DNA of 64,000 bases from Microcella alkaliphila (GTDB lineage Bacteria; Actinomycetota; Actinomycetes; Actinomycetales; Microbacteriaceae): positions 1,426,001-1,490,000 of the forward strand of contig NZ_AP017315.1 of NCBI RefSeq assembly GCF_002355395.1. The letters run 5' to 3'. Below, piece after piece: positions 30,503 to 41,079 of this stretch. Position 1 is the first letter of the stretch; the number at the start of each line of letters is the position of its first letter. The notes under the pieces were generated by a model. It saw only the letters and a list, made by a program, of their open reading frames with translations, made no database searches and had not been told where the DNA came from. A program made the position numbers and the translations under genes.

Positions 30503-30768
30503 ATCTCGTTCGCCCGCCGCAACTCGGCGTTCTCACGCCGCAGCCGCTTGATCTCCACCGCCGCATCGGTCGTGACACCGGGCCGGTTGCCGGCATCGAC
30601 CTGCTGCCTGCGGATCCAGGTGCGGATCGTCTCCGGTGAGCCAATGCCGAGCATCCCAGCGACAGCGGTCATCGCCTGATACTCGCTCGGATAATCGGGC
30701 CGCACCTCGGCGACCATACGGACAGCGCGCTCACGAAGCTCGCGCGGGTACTTGCTGGGACGTCCCAT
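30503..30768 (-). pseudogene. IS3-family OrfA, 5' part
   Basis: The first 88 or so codons read MGRPSKYPRELRERAVRMV, GIGSPETIRTWIRRQQVDAG and RLRRENAELRRANE, the HTH plus leucine-zipper-like OrfA of IS3 elements. The frame is broken at RRANE by the IS30-type element and continues on its other side as ILKAASAFFAAELDRPHKR. Disrupted, probably non-functional. Confidence 0.85.
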
Positions 30769-30927
30769 GAGACAGATCCTTCCAAGGAATCCTGCCTCCG
30801 AACACACCGGGGTGACTCAGTCTGGTTTCAGCACATTGTGGACACCTGTCTCAGGTCATCGTGGACAGTGACGTGTTCTCCGTCGTGATGTCTCACGTCA
30901 TCGTGGACACCCGGTCAGGGTCGATGG

Positions 30928-32086
30928 GTGAGCAAACAGGAAGTGTTGATCCTCGCCGTCACCGTGCAGGGCCTGTCCTACCGCGAAGCGGCCCGCATCC
31001 ATGGGGTGTCGAAGTCGCTGGTTCACAAGTTGCACCAGCGGTGGCTTACCGAGGGTGAGGCCGCGTTCACGCCCCGCTCCAGGGCTCCACGATCCCGCCC
31101 GTCGCGAACACCCGATGCGGTCCGTGATCGCATCCTGCAGCTGCGCGTTCAGTTGATTGCTGACGGTCTCGATGCGGGCGCTGACACGATCGGCGCCCTG
31201 CACGCTGCCGAGCAGGTGACCGTGTCGAGGTCGACGATCTGGCGCATCCTGCGAGCTGCGGACGTGATCACTGCGCAGCCGCAGAAACGCCCCCGTTCTT
31301 CCTGGTAACGTTTCTGCGCCGAGCAACCCAACGAGCTTTGGCAATCCGACACCACCCACTGGCGTCTTGCTGATGGCACCGAGGTGGAGATCATCGGCTG
31401 GCTCGATGACCACTCCCGTTTCGTCACCCACCTGTCATGCCATCGACGCGTCACCGGCCGCACCGTCACCGACACTTTCCAGCAAGCGGCCGCCGTGCAC
31501 GGCTTCCCGGCGGCAACGCTGACGGACAACGGCAACATCTTCACCACTCGTTTCGCCGGCGGCCTGAAGGCCCGCACCTCCGGCAACGCGTTCGAGACGC
31601 TCTTGGCCTTGCAGGGCATCACCCAGAAGAACGGCCGCCCCTACAAACCGACCACGCAGGGCAAGATCGAGCGGTTCTGGCAGACGCTTAAGAAGTGCCT
31701 GACGATGCGTCCGGCGAACAGCCTGGAGGATCTGCAAAGCGAACTGGACGACTTCGTCGACCACTACAACAACAACCGTCCCCACCGAGCACTCAACCGG
31801 CGCACGCCCGCCTTCGCTTACGGGCTGATCCCGAAAGCGGCACCGACCCGCCCGGACGATCCGAACATTTGGCGGGTCCGCTACGACACCATCGACGCGC
31901 ACGGGAAAGTGGCCCTCCGACCGATTCGGCAACCGGATGATGCATTTGGGATACGGGCGCGCCCTGGCCCGCACCGCCGTGATCGTCCTGATCCACGGCC
32001 TCTATGCCATCACCATCACCCCTGACGGCGACGTCATCGCCGAGCACCTCATCGACCCCGACAAGGGCTACCAAGCCAAGACATGA
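30928..32086 (+). pseudogene. IS481-family transposase with nonsense codon and frameshift
   Basis: The N-terminal part (LAVTVQGLSYREAARIHGVS, SRSTIWRILRAADV) runs to an in-frame TAA at 31306-31308. The same frame continues through the catalytic region: ELWQSDTTHWRLADGTE, IIGWLDDHSRFVTHL, TLTDNGNIFTTRF and GKIERFWQTLKKCL, then HYNNNRPHRALNRRTPAFAY. Near 31925-31945 the frame shifts, and the C-terminus MHLGYGRALARTAVIVLIHG, ending GYQAKT, is read one base over to the stop at 32084-32086. Two independent lesions make it a clear pseudogene. Confidence 0.88.
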
Positions 32087-32091
32087 AAAAC

Positions 32092-32120
32092 GGGTGAACC
32101 CCCACACTGGGGGTTCACCC
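32092..32120 (-). terminator. 13-bp hairpin with T-run on the minus strand
   Basis: GGGTGAACCCCCA and TGGGGGTTCACCC pair perfectly around a CAC loop. On the minus strand it is followed by GTTTTTC, so it is a good intrinsic terminator for transcripts leaving the tRNA-Leu gene, although it lies inside the IS481-type right end. Confidence 0.65.
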
Positions 32121-32148
32121 GTCCACGATGTCCTGAGACATCACACTC

Positions 32149-32175
32149 GTACCGGCTGTGGGACTCGAACCCACA
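32149..32175 (-). repeat. tRNA-Leu 3' end, attachment site partner
   Basis: These bases are the T arm and 3' acceptor strand of the intact tRNA and match 19542-19568 at 26 of 27 positions. Together they mark the two junctions of the island. Confidence 0.8.
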
Positions 32176-32232
32176 CGCCCTTTCGGACAACGCATTTTGA
32201 GTGCGTCGCGTCTACCATTCCGCCAAGCCGGC
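32150..32232 (-). tRNA. tRNA-Leu (anticodon CAA)
   Basis: The 83-nt gene folds as a class II tRNA. The acceptor 5' strand GCCGGCT pairs with AGCCGGT through a G1-U72 wobble. The anticodon stem is ACGCA/TGCGT with loop CTCAAAA (anticodon CAA, reads UUG), and a long variable arm is closed by GTCC/GGGC. The T arm is GTGGG-TTCGAGT-CCCAC and the discriminator base is A. CCA is not encoded. The gene is transcribed leftward into the island, so its 3' end is the integration site. Confidence 0.93.
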
Positions 32233-32273
32233 TTGCGTGCATCCCCATCGATGCTCGCGTAGTGACCATACCG

Positions 32274-32279
32274 TAGGCT
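32274..32279 (+). promoter_or_regulatory. -10-like hexamer of the response regulator gene (leaderless start)
   Basis: TAGGCT ends 7 nt before GTG 32287 and no Shine-Dalgarno sequence is seen. It lies in the 54-bp divergent gap with tRNA-Leu. Confidence 0.5.
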
Positions 32280-32286
32280 TCTCGTC

Positions 32287-32916
32287 GTGAGTGATGAGCA
32301 GCAGACCACCGCCCCCCGCCGTGTCGTCGTCGCCGAAGACGAGTCGCTGATTCGGATGGACATCGTCGAGATCCTGCGCGACAACGGCTACGACGTCGTC
32401 GCCGACGTGGGCGACGGCGAGGCCGCTGTCGAGGTCGCCACGGAGCTGCGCCCCGACCTCGTCGTGATGGACGTGCGCATGCCGAAGCTCGACGGCATCG
32501 AGGCCGCGAAGCGCCTCAGCGAGAACCACATCGCGCCCGTCGTGCTGCTGACCGCGTTCAGCCAGAAGGAGCTGGTCGAGCAGGCCAGCGAAGCCGGCGC
32601 GCTCGCCTACGTCGTGAAGCCGTTCACGCAGAATGACTTGCTTCCCGCCATCGAGATCGCCCTCAGCCGATACCAGCAGATCATCACCCTCGAGGCCGAG
32701 ATCGCCGATATGGCCGAGCGTTTCGAGACCCGCAAGCTCGTCGACCGCGCCAAGGGTCTGCTCAACGAGCGCATGGGCCTCACCGAGCCCGAGGCGTTCC
32801 GCTGGATCCAGAAGGCGTCGATGGACCGTCGCACGACGATGCAGGCCGTCGCCCAGGCGATCATCGACCAGCTGGCGCCGAAGAAGGACGCGCCGAAGAA
32901 GGACGACGACCAGTAG
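32287..32916 (+). CDS. ANTAR-domain response regulator (PdtaR-like)
   Basis: A 209-residue two-domain protein. The receiver domain (about 10-130) has the acidic pocket in VVVAEDESLIRMD, the phosphoryl Asp in DLVVMDVRMPKLDG, then LLTAFSQKELV and the conserved Lys in AYVVKPFTQ. A coiled linker leads to the ANTAR domain (about 140-195: ETRKLVDRAKGLLNERMGL and EAFRWIQKASMDRRTTM), which binds paired RNA hairpins to prevent transcription termination. The C-terminal tail is rich in Lys and Asp. It resembles mycobacterial PdtaR. The partner histidine kinase is not nearby. Confidence 0.93.
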   Translation: MSDEQQTTAPRRVVVAEDESLIRMDIVEILRDNGYDVVADVGDGEAAVEVATELRPDLVVMDVRMPKLDGIEAAKRLSENHIAPVVLLTAFSQKELVEQASEAGALAYVVKPFTQNDLLPAIEIALSRYQQIITLEAEIADMAERFETRKLVDRAKGLLNERMGLTEPEAFRWIQKASMDRRTTMQAVAQAIIDQLAPKKDAPKKDDDQ

Positions 32917-32937
32917 TAGCTCGCGCCCCGCGCATCC

Positions 32938-32953
32938 CGACCGTTACCGGTCG
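32938..32953. terminator. Convergent hairpin
   Basis: CGACCG-TTAC-CGGTCG lies between the response regulator stop and the thioesterase gene and overlaps the latter's stop codon, so it could terminate both convergent transcripts. No T-run. Confidence 0.4.
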
Positions 32954-33369
32954 CGGAGCATGTTCGTCATGCGCACGGTCGAGAGCCGGCGGCCCTCCTC
33001 GTCGCGGATGACAATCTCGTGGGTCGCGAGCGTGCGCCCGAGTACGAGCGCCGTGCACGTTCCCGTCACGACGCCGCTCGTCACCGAGCGCGAGTGCGTC
33101 GCGTTGATCTCGATGCCGACCGCGTAGCGACCGGGGCCGGCGTGAATCGCCGACGAGATCGAGCCGAGGCTCTCGCCGAGCACGACGTGCGCGCCGCCGT
33201 GCAGCAATCCGATGACCTGCGTGTTGCCCTCGACCGGCATCGTCGCGACCGACTTCTCGGCGGACAGTTCAAGAAACTCGATCCCCATCTTCCGAGTGAG
33301 GGCGCCCCCGCCGGTTTCCACGAGACGGGCAACGAGCTCCGGGTCGAGGTCATCGGGGATGCGCGTCAC
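32944..33369 (-). CDS. PaaI-family hotdog-fold thioesterase
   Basis: A 141-residue hotdog protein. MGIEFLELSAEKSVATMPVE and NTQVIGLLHGGAHVVLGES carry the family motif HGG-x-H (with the usual catalytic position following), then AVGIEINATHSRSVTSG, GTCTALVLGRTLATHEIVI and LSTVRMTNML. Such enzymes hydrolyse acyl-CoA thioesters; the substrate is not known. GTG 33369 has GAGGAG upstream. It lies between the response regulator and polA on the opposite strand, a common actinobacterial arrangement. Confidence 0.88.
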   Translation of the reverse strand: MTRIPDDLDPELVARLVETGGGALTRKMGIEFLELSAEKSVATMPVEGNTQVIGLLHGGAHVVLGESLGSISSAIHAGPGRYAVGIEINATHSRSVTSGVVTGTCTALVLGRTLATHEIVIRDEEGRRLSTVRMTNMLRDR

Positions 33370-33422
33370 AGGTTCTCCTCGCGGGCGTCGGGCGGTCTCG
33401 GGGCCGCGTCGGCGCACGCCGT

Positions 33423-33428
33423 TAGGCT
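33423..33428 (+). promoter_or_regulatory. -10-like hexamer of polA (leaderless start)
   Basis: TAGGCT ends 7 nt before GTG 33436, with no Shine-Dalgarno sequence between. Confidence 0.5.
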
Positions 33429-33435
33429 GGCGGGC

Positions 33436-36096
<2,661 letters not shown>

Positions 36097-36106
36097 GCTC
36101 GAATCC

Positions 36107-37780
36107 ATGACTGAGAGCACCGGCGCTCACGAAGCGCGCACGCCCACCGAGATTGACCGCATTGCTGAGGAATGGGTCGATACCCTCGTCGCCTTCAGCC
36201 CCGAGCTGGCCACCTATATCGGAGCCGACGGCGACCTTGAGCGGTACCAGGACTACTCGCCGAACGGCCGCGCCGCCATCCGCGGCGCAGCTCTCGCGAC
36301 GATCGGCAAACTCGAGGCGGTCGACCCGGTTGACGACACCGACCGTGTCACGAAGACCGACCTTCTCGCTGAGCTCCGACTCGACCTCGAACTCGACGAC
36401 GCCGGGTGGGAGGCGCGCGACCTGAACGTCCTCGCGTCGCCGGCCCAGGGCATCCGCGAGATTTACGACCTCATGCCCACCGGCACCGACGATGACTGGT
36501 CGACCATCGCGAAGAAGCTCACCCGCGTCTCCGACGCCCTCGAGGGCTATGCCGAGACGCTGCGCGAAGGCATCGCGAACGGCAACACGCCGGCCGTGCG
36601 CCAGGTGCGCGAGGTGCTCACCCAGGTGCGCACCAACGCGTCCGCCGACGGGTTCTTCCACGAACTCGCCACCGGGGCCGACGTGCCCGACGCCCTGAAG
36701 AGAGATCTGCTCGACGGCGCGCGTCAGGCTGCAGAAGCCTACGGTCGCTTCGGCGACTTCCTCGAAAACGACCTGGCGCCCGCCGCGCGCGCCGACGACC
36801 CGGTCGGTCGCGAGCTTTACGAGCTGCTGTCGCGCCGCTTCCTCGGCGCGACGATCGACCTTGACGAGACGTACGAGTGGGGCATCGAGGAACTGCGCCG
36901 CATGGTCGACGAGCAGACGCGCATTGCCGACCAGATCCTGCCGGGCGCGAGCGTCGAGGAGGCCATTGCGCACCTCGAAAAGGACCCGACGCGCAAACTG
37001 CACGGCCGCGAGGCGCTGCGCGAGTGGATGCAGCAGCTGAGCGACACGGCCGTCGATGAGCTGTCGCGCACCCACTTTGAGATTCCCGAGCCGGTCAAGA
37101 AGCTCGAGTGCATGATCGCCCCCACGCCGGGCGGCGCGATCTACTACACCGGCCCGACCGACGACTTCTCTCGCCCGGGCCGCATGTGGTGGTCGATTCC
37201 GGAGGGGGTCGACGAGTTCGACACGTGGCGCGAGACGACGACGGTCTATCACGAGGGCGTTCCGGGTCACCACCTGCAGATCGGCCAGGCCGTCTACAAC
37301 CGCGCGCAGCTGAACTCGTGGCGTCGCCTGCTCGCCGGTACGAGTGGCCACGCCGAGGGGTGGGCCCTGTACGCCGAGCGCCTTATGGAGGAGCTTGGCT
37401 ACCTCGATGACCCGGCCGACCGCCTCGGGATGTTGGACGGCCAGCGCATGCGCGCCGCTCGCGTCGTGCTCGACATTGGCGTGCACCTCGGCAAGATCCA
37501 CCCCGAGACGGGTCAGGTCTGGACGAGCGACGACGCGTTCGCGTTCATGCGCAAGAACGTGAACATGAACGATGGCTTCGTGAACTTCGAGGTGAACCGC
37601 TACCTCGGCTGGCCCGGACAGGCGCCGTCGTACAAGGTCGGTCAGCGCATCTGGGAGAACCTGCGCGCCGAGATCAAGCAGCGCGAGGGCGCCGACTACA
37701 GCGACAAGGCATTCCACAAGCGCGCCCTCGACATCGGCGGTGTCGGCCTCGACACGCTGAAGTTCGCCCTGCTCGGCTGA
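36107..37780 (+). CDS. DUF885 family protein (peptidase-like)
   Basis: A 557-residue soluble protein of the DUF885 family, predicted zinc carboxypeptidase- or oligopeptidase-like. The diagnostic metal motif is VYHEGVPGHHLQIGQA. It is followed by GTSGHAEGWALYAERLMEEL, LGMLDGQRMRAARVVLDIGV and NRYLGWPGQAPSYKVGQRIW. The N-terminal region EWVDTLVAFSPELATYIG is typical. No signal peptide is seen. Substrate unknown. It starts 10 bp after polA and is followed closely by an epimerase-like gene; the neighbourhood does not point to a pathway. Confidence 0.85.
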   Translation: MTESTGAHEARTPTEIDRIAEEWVDTLVAFSPELATYIGADGDLERYQDYSPNGRAAIRGAALATIGKLEAVDPVDDTDRVTKTDLLAELRLDLELDDAGWEARDLNVLASPAQGIREIYDLMPTGTDDDWSTIAKKLTRVSDALEGYAETLREGIANGNTPAVRQVREVLTQVRTNASADGFFHELATGADVPDALKRDLLDGARQAAEAYGRFGDFLENDLAPAARADDPVGRELYELLSRRFLGATIDLDETYEWGIEELRRMVDEQTRIADQILPGASVEEAIAHLEKDPTRKLHGREALREWMQQLSDTAVDELSRTHFEIPEPVKKLECMIAPTPGGAIYYTGPTDDFSRPGRMWWSIPEGVDEFDTWRETTTVYHEGVPGHHLQIGQAVYNRAQLNSWRRLLAGTSGHAEGWALYAERLMEELGYLDDPADRLGMLDGQRMRAARVVLDIGVHLGKIHPETGQVWTSDDAFAFMRKNVNMNDGFVNFEVNRYLGWPGQAPSYKVGQRIWENLRAEIKQREGADYSDKAFHKRALDIGGVGLDTLKFALLG

Positions 37781-37788
37781 GCGGACCG

Positions 37789-38751
37789 GTGACCGTGACG
37801 CCGCGCGTCGTGATCGCCGGGGCATCCGGCTTCATCGGCGATGCGGTCGCCCGCGACTACGCGGACCGCGGCTGGCAGATCGTGACGATCGGCCGCCGCG
37901 GTCCCGTCGCGTGGAGCGACGAGGCCGCCGTCATAGAGGCTGTAGATGGCGCTGACACGCTCATCAACCTCGCCGGGCGCAGCGTCAACTGTCGTTACAC
38001 CGCAAAGAACCGCGCCGACATCCTGTCGTCGCGCGTGGACACGACCCGGCAGTTGAACGCCGCTGTGCGCGCGGTCGATCATCCGCCGCGGCTATGGCTC
38101 AACGCGTCGACGGCCACGATCTATCGCCATGCCACCGACCGCCCGCAGACCGAGTCGGAGGGAGACATTGGTACGCGGTTCAGTGAACAGGTTGCGTCGG
38201 CCTGGGAGTCGGCGCTGTTTGACGGCGACCTTCCTGGCACGCGGCGCGTCGCCCTGCGCTTGTCGATCGTGTTCGGAGCCGACGGGGGAGCGCTACCCCC
38301 GATCGTCCGGCTCGCCCGCCTCGGACTCGGCGGACCACAGCACGACGGGCCCTGGATGTCGACCCCGTCACGCCGCGCCGCAGGCATCCATCTGCAGCCC
38401 GGCACGTCTGGCGGCCGGCAAATGGTCAGTTGGATTCACATCGACGACGTCATCGCAGCCCTTCGATTTTTGGATGCGCGTGACGACATCGCAGGTGCCG
38501 TCAACATCACCGCGCCCCGCCCCGTCGATAACCGCACGCTCATGAAAACCGTGCGCCACCGCGTGGGACGACCGATTGGCCTGCCCGCCTTCCGCTTCAT
38601 GCTCGAGCCGGCGATGGCGGTGCTGCGCACCGAGCCGGAGCTGGTGCTGAAGAGCCGGTGGGTGCTTCCCGAGCGGCTCGAAGAAGCGGGATTCTCGTTC
38701 GCGTATCCGGACCTCGATGAGGCGCTCGCGAGCATCCTGAATCGGGCGTAG
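37789..38751 (+). CDS. TIGR01777-type NAD(P)-dependent epimerase-like protein
   Basis: A 320-residue short-chain dehydrogenase/epimerase-fold protein. VVIAGASGFIGDAVARDYAD is the Rossmann dinucleotide motif, DTLINLAGRSVNCRYTAKNR is the family signature, and ATIYRH takes the place of the usual SSxxxYG region. ALRLSIVFG, VSWIHIDDVIAALRFL and GAVNITAPRPVDN follow. Length fits the family (about 300). Reaction unknown. It starts 8 bp after the DUF885 stop, so the two probably share a transcript. Confidence 0.85.
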   Translation: MTVTPRVVIAGASGFIGDAVARDYADRGWQIVTIGRRGPVAWSDEAAVIEAVDGADTLINLAGRSVNCRYTAKNRADILSSRVDTTRQLNAAVRAVDHPPRLWLNASTATIYRHATDRPQTESEGDIGTRFSEQVASAWESALFDGDLPGTRRVALRLSIVFGADGGALPPIVRLARLGLGGPQHDGPWMSTPSRRAAGIHLQPGTSGGRQMVSWIHIDDVIAALRFLDARDDIAGAVNITAPRPVDNRTLMKTVRHRVGRPIGLPAFRFMLEPAMAVLRTEPELVLKSRWVLPERLEEAGFSFAYPDLDEALASILNRA

Positions 38752-38783
38752 CCCGCCGTTTGCCGCCTGCCCGCTCGCCACGC

Positions 38784-38811
38784 TAGGCTGGAGAGTCGTC
38801 TATTTGACGAC
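38784..38811 (+). promoter_or_regulatory. rpsA promoter hexamer and 5'-leader hairpin
   Basis: TAGGCT (38784-38789) would start transcription at about 38796, exactly where a hairpin GTCGTC-TATTT-GACGAC (38795-38811) begins. The remaining leader of about 85 nt runs to the rpsA ATG. A 5'-terminal stem could stabilise the mRNA or serve autoregulation by S1. Confidence 0.4.
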
Positions 38812-38895
38812 GATCCTGTCCGCTTGCCCGGACGACATCCATTCTGCACCACGTCTTTCGGGCCTGAACCCTGTCCGCATCGGAGCAACCACTAC

Positions 38896-40341
38896 ATGAC
38901 AACCGCAACGACCAACGCCCCCAAGCAGATCGCGATCAACGACATCGGGTCTGCCGAAGACTTCCTGGCGGCGGTCGAAGAGACCCTGAAGTTCTTCAAC
39001 GACGGCGACCTCATCGAAGGAACCGTCGTGAAGATCGACCGCGACGAGGTTCTCCTCGACGTCGGCTACAAGACCGAGGGTGTTATTCCCTCCCGCGAAC
39101 TGTCGATCAAGCACGACGTCGACCCGACCGAGGTCGTCTCGGTGGGCGACATGGTCGAGGCCCTCGTTCTCCAGAAGGAGGACAAGGAAGGCCGCCTCAT
39201 CCTGTCGAAGAAGCGCGCCCAGTACGAGCGCGCCTGGGGTGACGTCGAGAAGATCAAGGACTCCGACGGCGTCGTCACCGGCACCGTCATCGAGGTCGTC
39301 AAGGGCGGCCTTATCGTCGACATCGGCCTGCGCGGCTTCCTCCCCGCGTCGCTCATCGAGCTGCGCCGCGTTCGCGACCTGACCCCGTACCTCGGCCAGG
39401 AGATCGAGGCGAAGATCCTCGAGCTCGACAAGAACCGCAACAACGTCGTCCTGTCGCGCCGCGCGCTGCTCGAGCAGACGCAGTCCGAGAGCCGCTCGAA
39501 CTTCCTCAACGCGCTGGCCAAGGGTCAGGTGCGCAAGGGTGTTGTGTCGTCGATCGTGAACTTCGGTGCGTTCGTCGACCTTGGCGGCGTCGACGGTCTC
39601 GTCCACGTCTCCGAGCTCAGCTGGAAGCACATCGAGCACGCCAGCGAGGTCGTCGAGGTGGGCCAGGAGGTCACCGTCGAGATCCTCGAGGTCGACCTCG
39701 ACCGCGAGCGCGTGTCGCTGTCGCTCAAGGCCACCCAGGAAGACCCGTGGCAGGTGTTCGCCCGCACGCACGCGATCGGTCAGATCGCTCCGGGCAAGGT
39801 CACGAAGCTCGTTCCCTTCGGTGCGTTCGTTCGCGTCGCCGACGGCATCGAGGGTCTCGTGCACATCTCCGAGCTGTCGAGCAAGCACGTCGAGCTCGCC
39901 GAGCAGGTTGTCTCGGTCGGCGACGAGGTGTTCGTCAAGGTCATCGACATCGACCTGGAGCGTCGCCGCATCTCGCTGAGCCTCAAGCAGGCCAACGAGG
40001 GCGTCGACCCCGAGGGCACCGAGTTCGACCCGGCCGTCTACGGCATGCCGACCGAGTACGACGAGCAGGGCAACTACAAGTACCCCGACGGCTTCGACCC
40101 CGAGTCGGGCGAGTGGAAGGACGGCTTCGAGGAGCAGCGCACCAAGTGGGAGCAGGACTACGCTGCCGCCCAGGCGCGCTGGGAAGCTCACAAGAAGCAG
40201 GTCGCCCAGTCGATCACCGACGAGGCTGAGCTGGAGGCCGCGCCGGCCGCTGGCTCGTTCAGCTCGGACTCGGCTGGTTCCGGCACCCTCGCCGACGACG
40301 AGTCGCTCGCCGCTCTGCGCGAGAAGCTCTCGGGCAACTAG
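38896..40341 (+). CDS. rpsA: 30S ribosomal protein S1
   Basis: A 481-residue actinobacterial S1 with four S1 (OB-fold) domains at about 35-105, 120-190, 207-280 and 293-365. The last two are the clearest: [20 protein letters not shown] with LVHVSELSW, then [20 protein letters not shown] with LVHISELSS. Four rather than six domains is normal for the phylum. The C-terminal tail (about 380-481) is acidic and polar. It binds mRNA and the ribosome; in a genome with many leaderless mRNAs its initiation role may be reduced. ATG 38896 follows a leader of about 100 nt. Confidence 0.97.
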   Translation: MTTATTNAPKQIAINDIGSAEDFLAAVEETLKFFNDGDLIEGTVVKIDRDEVLLDVGYKTEGVIPSRELSIKHDVDPTEVVSVGDMVEALVLQKEDKEGRLILSKKRAQYERAWGDVEKIKDSDGVVTGTVIEVVKGGLIVDIGLRGFLPASLIELRRVRDLTPYLGQEIEAKILELDKNRNNVVLSRRALLEQTQSESRSNFLNALAKGQVRKGVVSSIVNFGAFVDLGGVDGLVHVSELSWKHIEHASEVVEVGQEVTVEILEVDLDRERVSLSLKATQEDPWQVFARTHAIGQIAPGKVTKLVPFGAFVRVADGIEGLVHISELSSKHVELAEQVVSVGDEVFVKVIDIDLERRRISLSLKQANEGVDPEGTEFDPAVYGMPTEYDEQGNYKYPDGFDPESGEWKDGFEEQRTKWEQDYAAAQARWEAHKKQVAQSITDEAELEAAPAAGSFSSDSAGSGTLADDESLAALREKLSGN

Positions 40342-40368
40342 GGCCGGCGCGCTGTACGGCGCGCACCC

Positions 40369-40405
40369 GACGCGGGTCGTCTCCTAGGTGGAGGCGGCCC
40401 GCGTC
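40369..40405. terminator. Terminator between rpsA and the DUF4126 gene
   Basis: GACGCGGG (40369-40376) pairs with CCCGCGTC (40398-40405), with weaker inner pairing. It spans the stop codon of the convergent DUF4126 gene, so it could serve both directions. Confidence 0.5.
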
Positions 40406-41007
40406 GCCGTTTCTGGCTGCGGAACGCGGCGACGGCGGTCGCGCGCCCGGCGGAGCACCACCGTTGTCGCGACGACGAGACCCACGATGACGACGAGCAC
40501 CAGAATCGGCAGCACAAGGGCGAGAACACTGAGTGTGACCGCGGTGATATCCTCCGCCGTCGACAGCGCGGGGGCAGCAGCTCCCGCCGTTAGCGTGTTC
40601 GCGGCGACCCGCACGAGTGCCTTCACGAGGTGCACGATAAGTGCGATGGCAACGCCGATCGCGATCGGCACCCACTGACCCGACTCGACGAACGCGGCCG
40701 GATCGCTGACCGCGACGGTTTCGGTGGCAGCGCCGCCCCCAAAGACGATGCCGCCGGAGGCGGGGCGTACGACCGACTGAATCCAGTCGTTGATCGAATC
40801 AACTGCCGGAATCTTGTCGACCACGAGCTCGAAAACCAGCAAGACGGCGATGATGCCGAGAACCCACTCGTTGCTCAGCCACGCCCACCCGTTCGGCAGG
40901 GTGACACCTTCGAAGAAGCGCCCCGCGAGGCCAAGGATCAGCAGCGGTATGTACGCGTTCAAGCCAGCCGACACCGCGAGCCCCGCGCCGGTGAGCAGTT
41001 CGAGCAT
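40384..41007 (-). CDS. DUF4126 membrane protein
   Basis: A 207-residue membrane protein beginning MLELLTGAGLAVSAGLNAYI and containing LLILGLAGRFF, WVLGIIAVLLVFELVVDKIP, DSINDWIQSVVRPASGGI and two further hydrophobic segments near 115-130 and 158-185. The C-terminus is basic (RRARDRRRRVPQ). The DKIP...D-W-I-Q...P-x-x-G pattern is typical of DUF4126. Function unknown. It sits alone on the minus strand between rpsA and coaE, as in related genomes. Confidence 0.82.
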   Translation of the reverse strand: MLELLTGAGLAVSAGLNAYIPLLILGLAGRFFEGVTLPNGWAWLSNEWVLGIIAVLLVFELVVDKIPAVDSINDWIQSVVRPASGGIVFGGGAATETVAVSDPAAFVESGQWVPIAIGVAIALIVHLVKALVRVAANTLTAGAAAPALSTAEDITAVTLSVLALVLPILVLVVIVGLVVATTVVLRRARDRRRRVPQPETATRAAST

Positions 41008-41067
41008 GGCGCCTCCTGACGGTGTCGATGGTGGTCATGCTAAACCCGCGCGCTCACGATCGCCCGT

Positions 41068-41073
41068 TAGCCT
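41068..41073 (+). promoter_or_regulatory. -10-like hexamer of coaE (leaderless start)
   Basis: TAGCCT ends 6 nt before ATG 41080; no Shine-Dalgarno sequence is seen. Confidence 0.45.
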
Positions 41074-41079
41074 TCGGGT

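Larger units (their letters stand above)
28240..30819 (-). mobile_element. IS3-type insertion sequence split by an IS30-type element
   Basis: A perfect 24-bp inverted repeat lies at 28240-28263 and 30796-30819 (outer end TGAGTCACCCCGGTG), flanked by a GTC duplication at 28237-28239 and 30820-30822. Removing the IS30-type element and its 3-bp duplication leaves about 1.34 kb, normal for IS3. Both orfA and orfB can be read on the minus strand. The insertion separates orfA from orfB. Confidence 0.88.
30847..32144 (+). mobile_element. Decayed IS481-type insertion sequence
   Basis: A right terminal repeat (32121-32144) matches two candidate left ends. One is at 30885-30908 (22 of 24 positions) and one begins at about 30847 (20 of 21). 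The left boundary is therefore uncertain. A third partial copy of the repeat core (GTGGACACC) is at about 30835. The single transposase gene is disrupted. The right end lies 4 bp from the attachment repeat of the tRNA-Leu gene. Confidence 0.7.
19542..32175. mobile_element. tRNA-Leu-associated genomic island (about 12.6 kb)
   Basis: The region is bracketed by direct repeats of the tRNA-Leu 3' end, with the intact tRNA at the right. It has an excisionase-like gene near the left end, several non-housekeeping genes (nucleases, two hipBA modules, a phosphoesterase) and four insertion sequences or remnants. Both flanks are conserved chromosomal genes. No integrase, phage structural gene or conjugation gene is seen. 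The likely explanation is a decayed integrative element whose integrase has been lost. Confidence 0.72.

Noticed and set aside
19842..32148. A prophage
   Set aside because: No terminase, capsid, portal, tail, lysin or integrase gene is present; content fits a small integrative island better.
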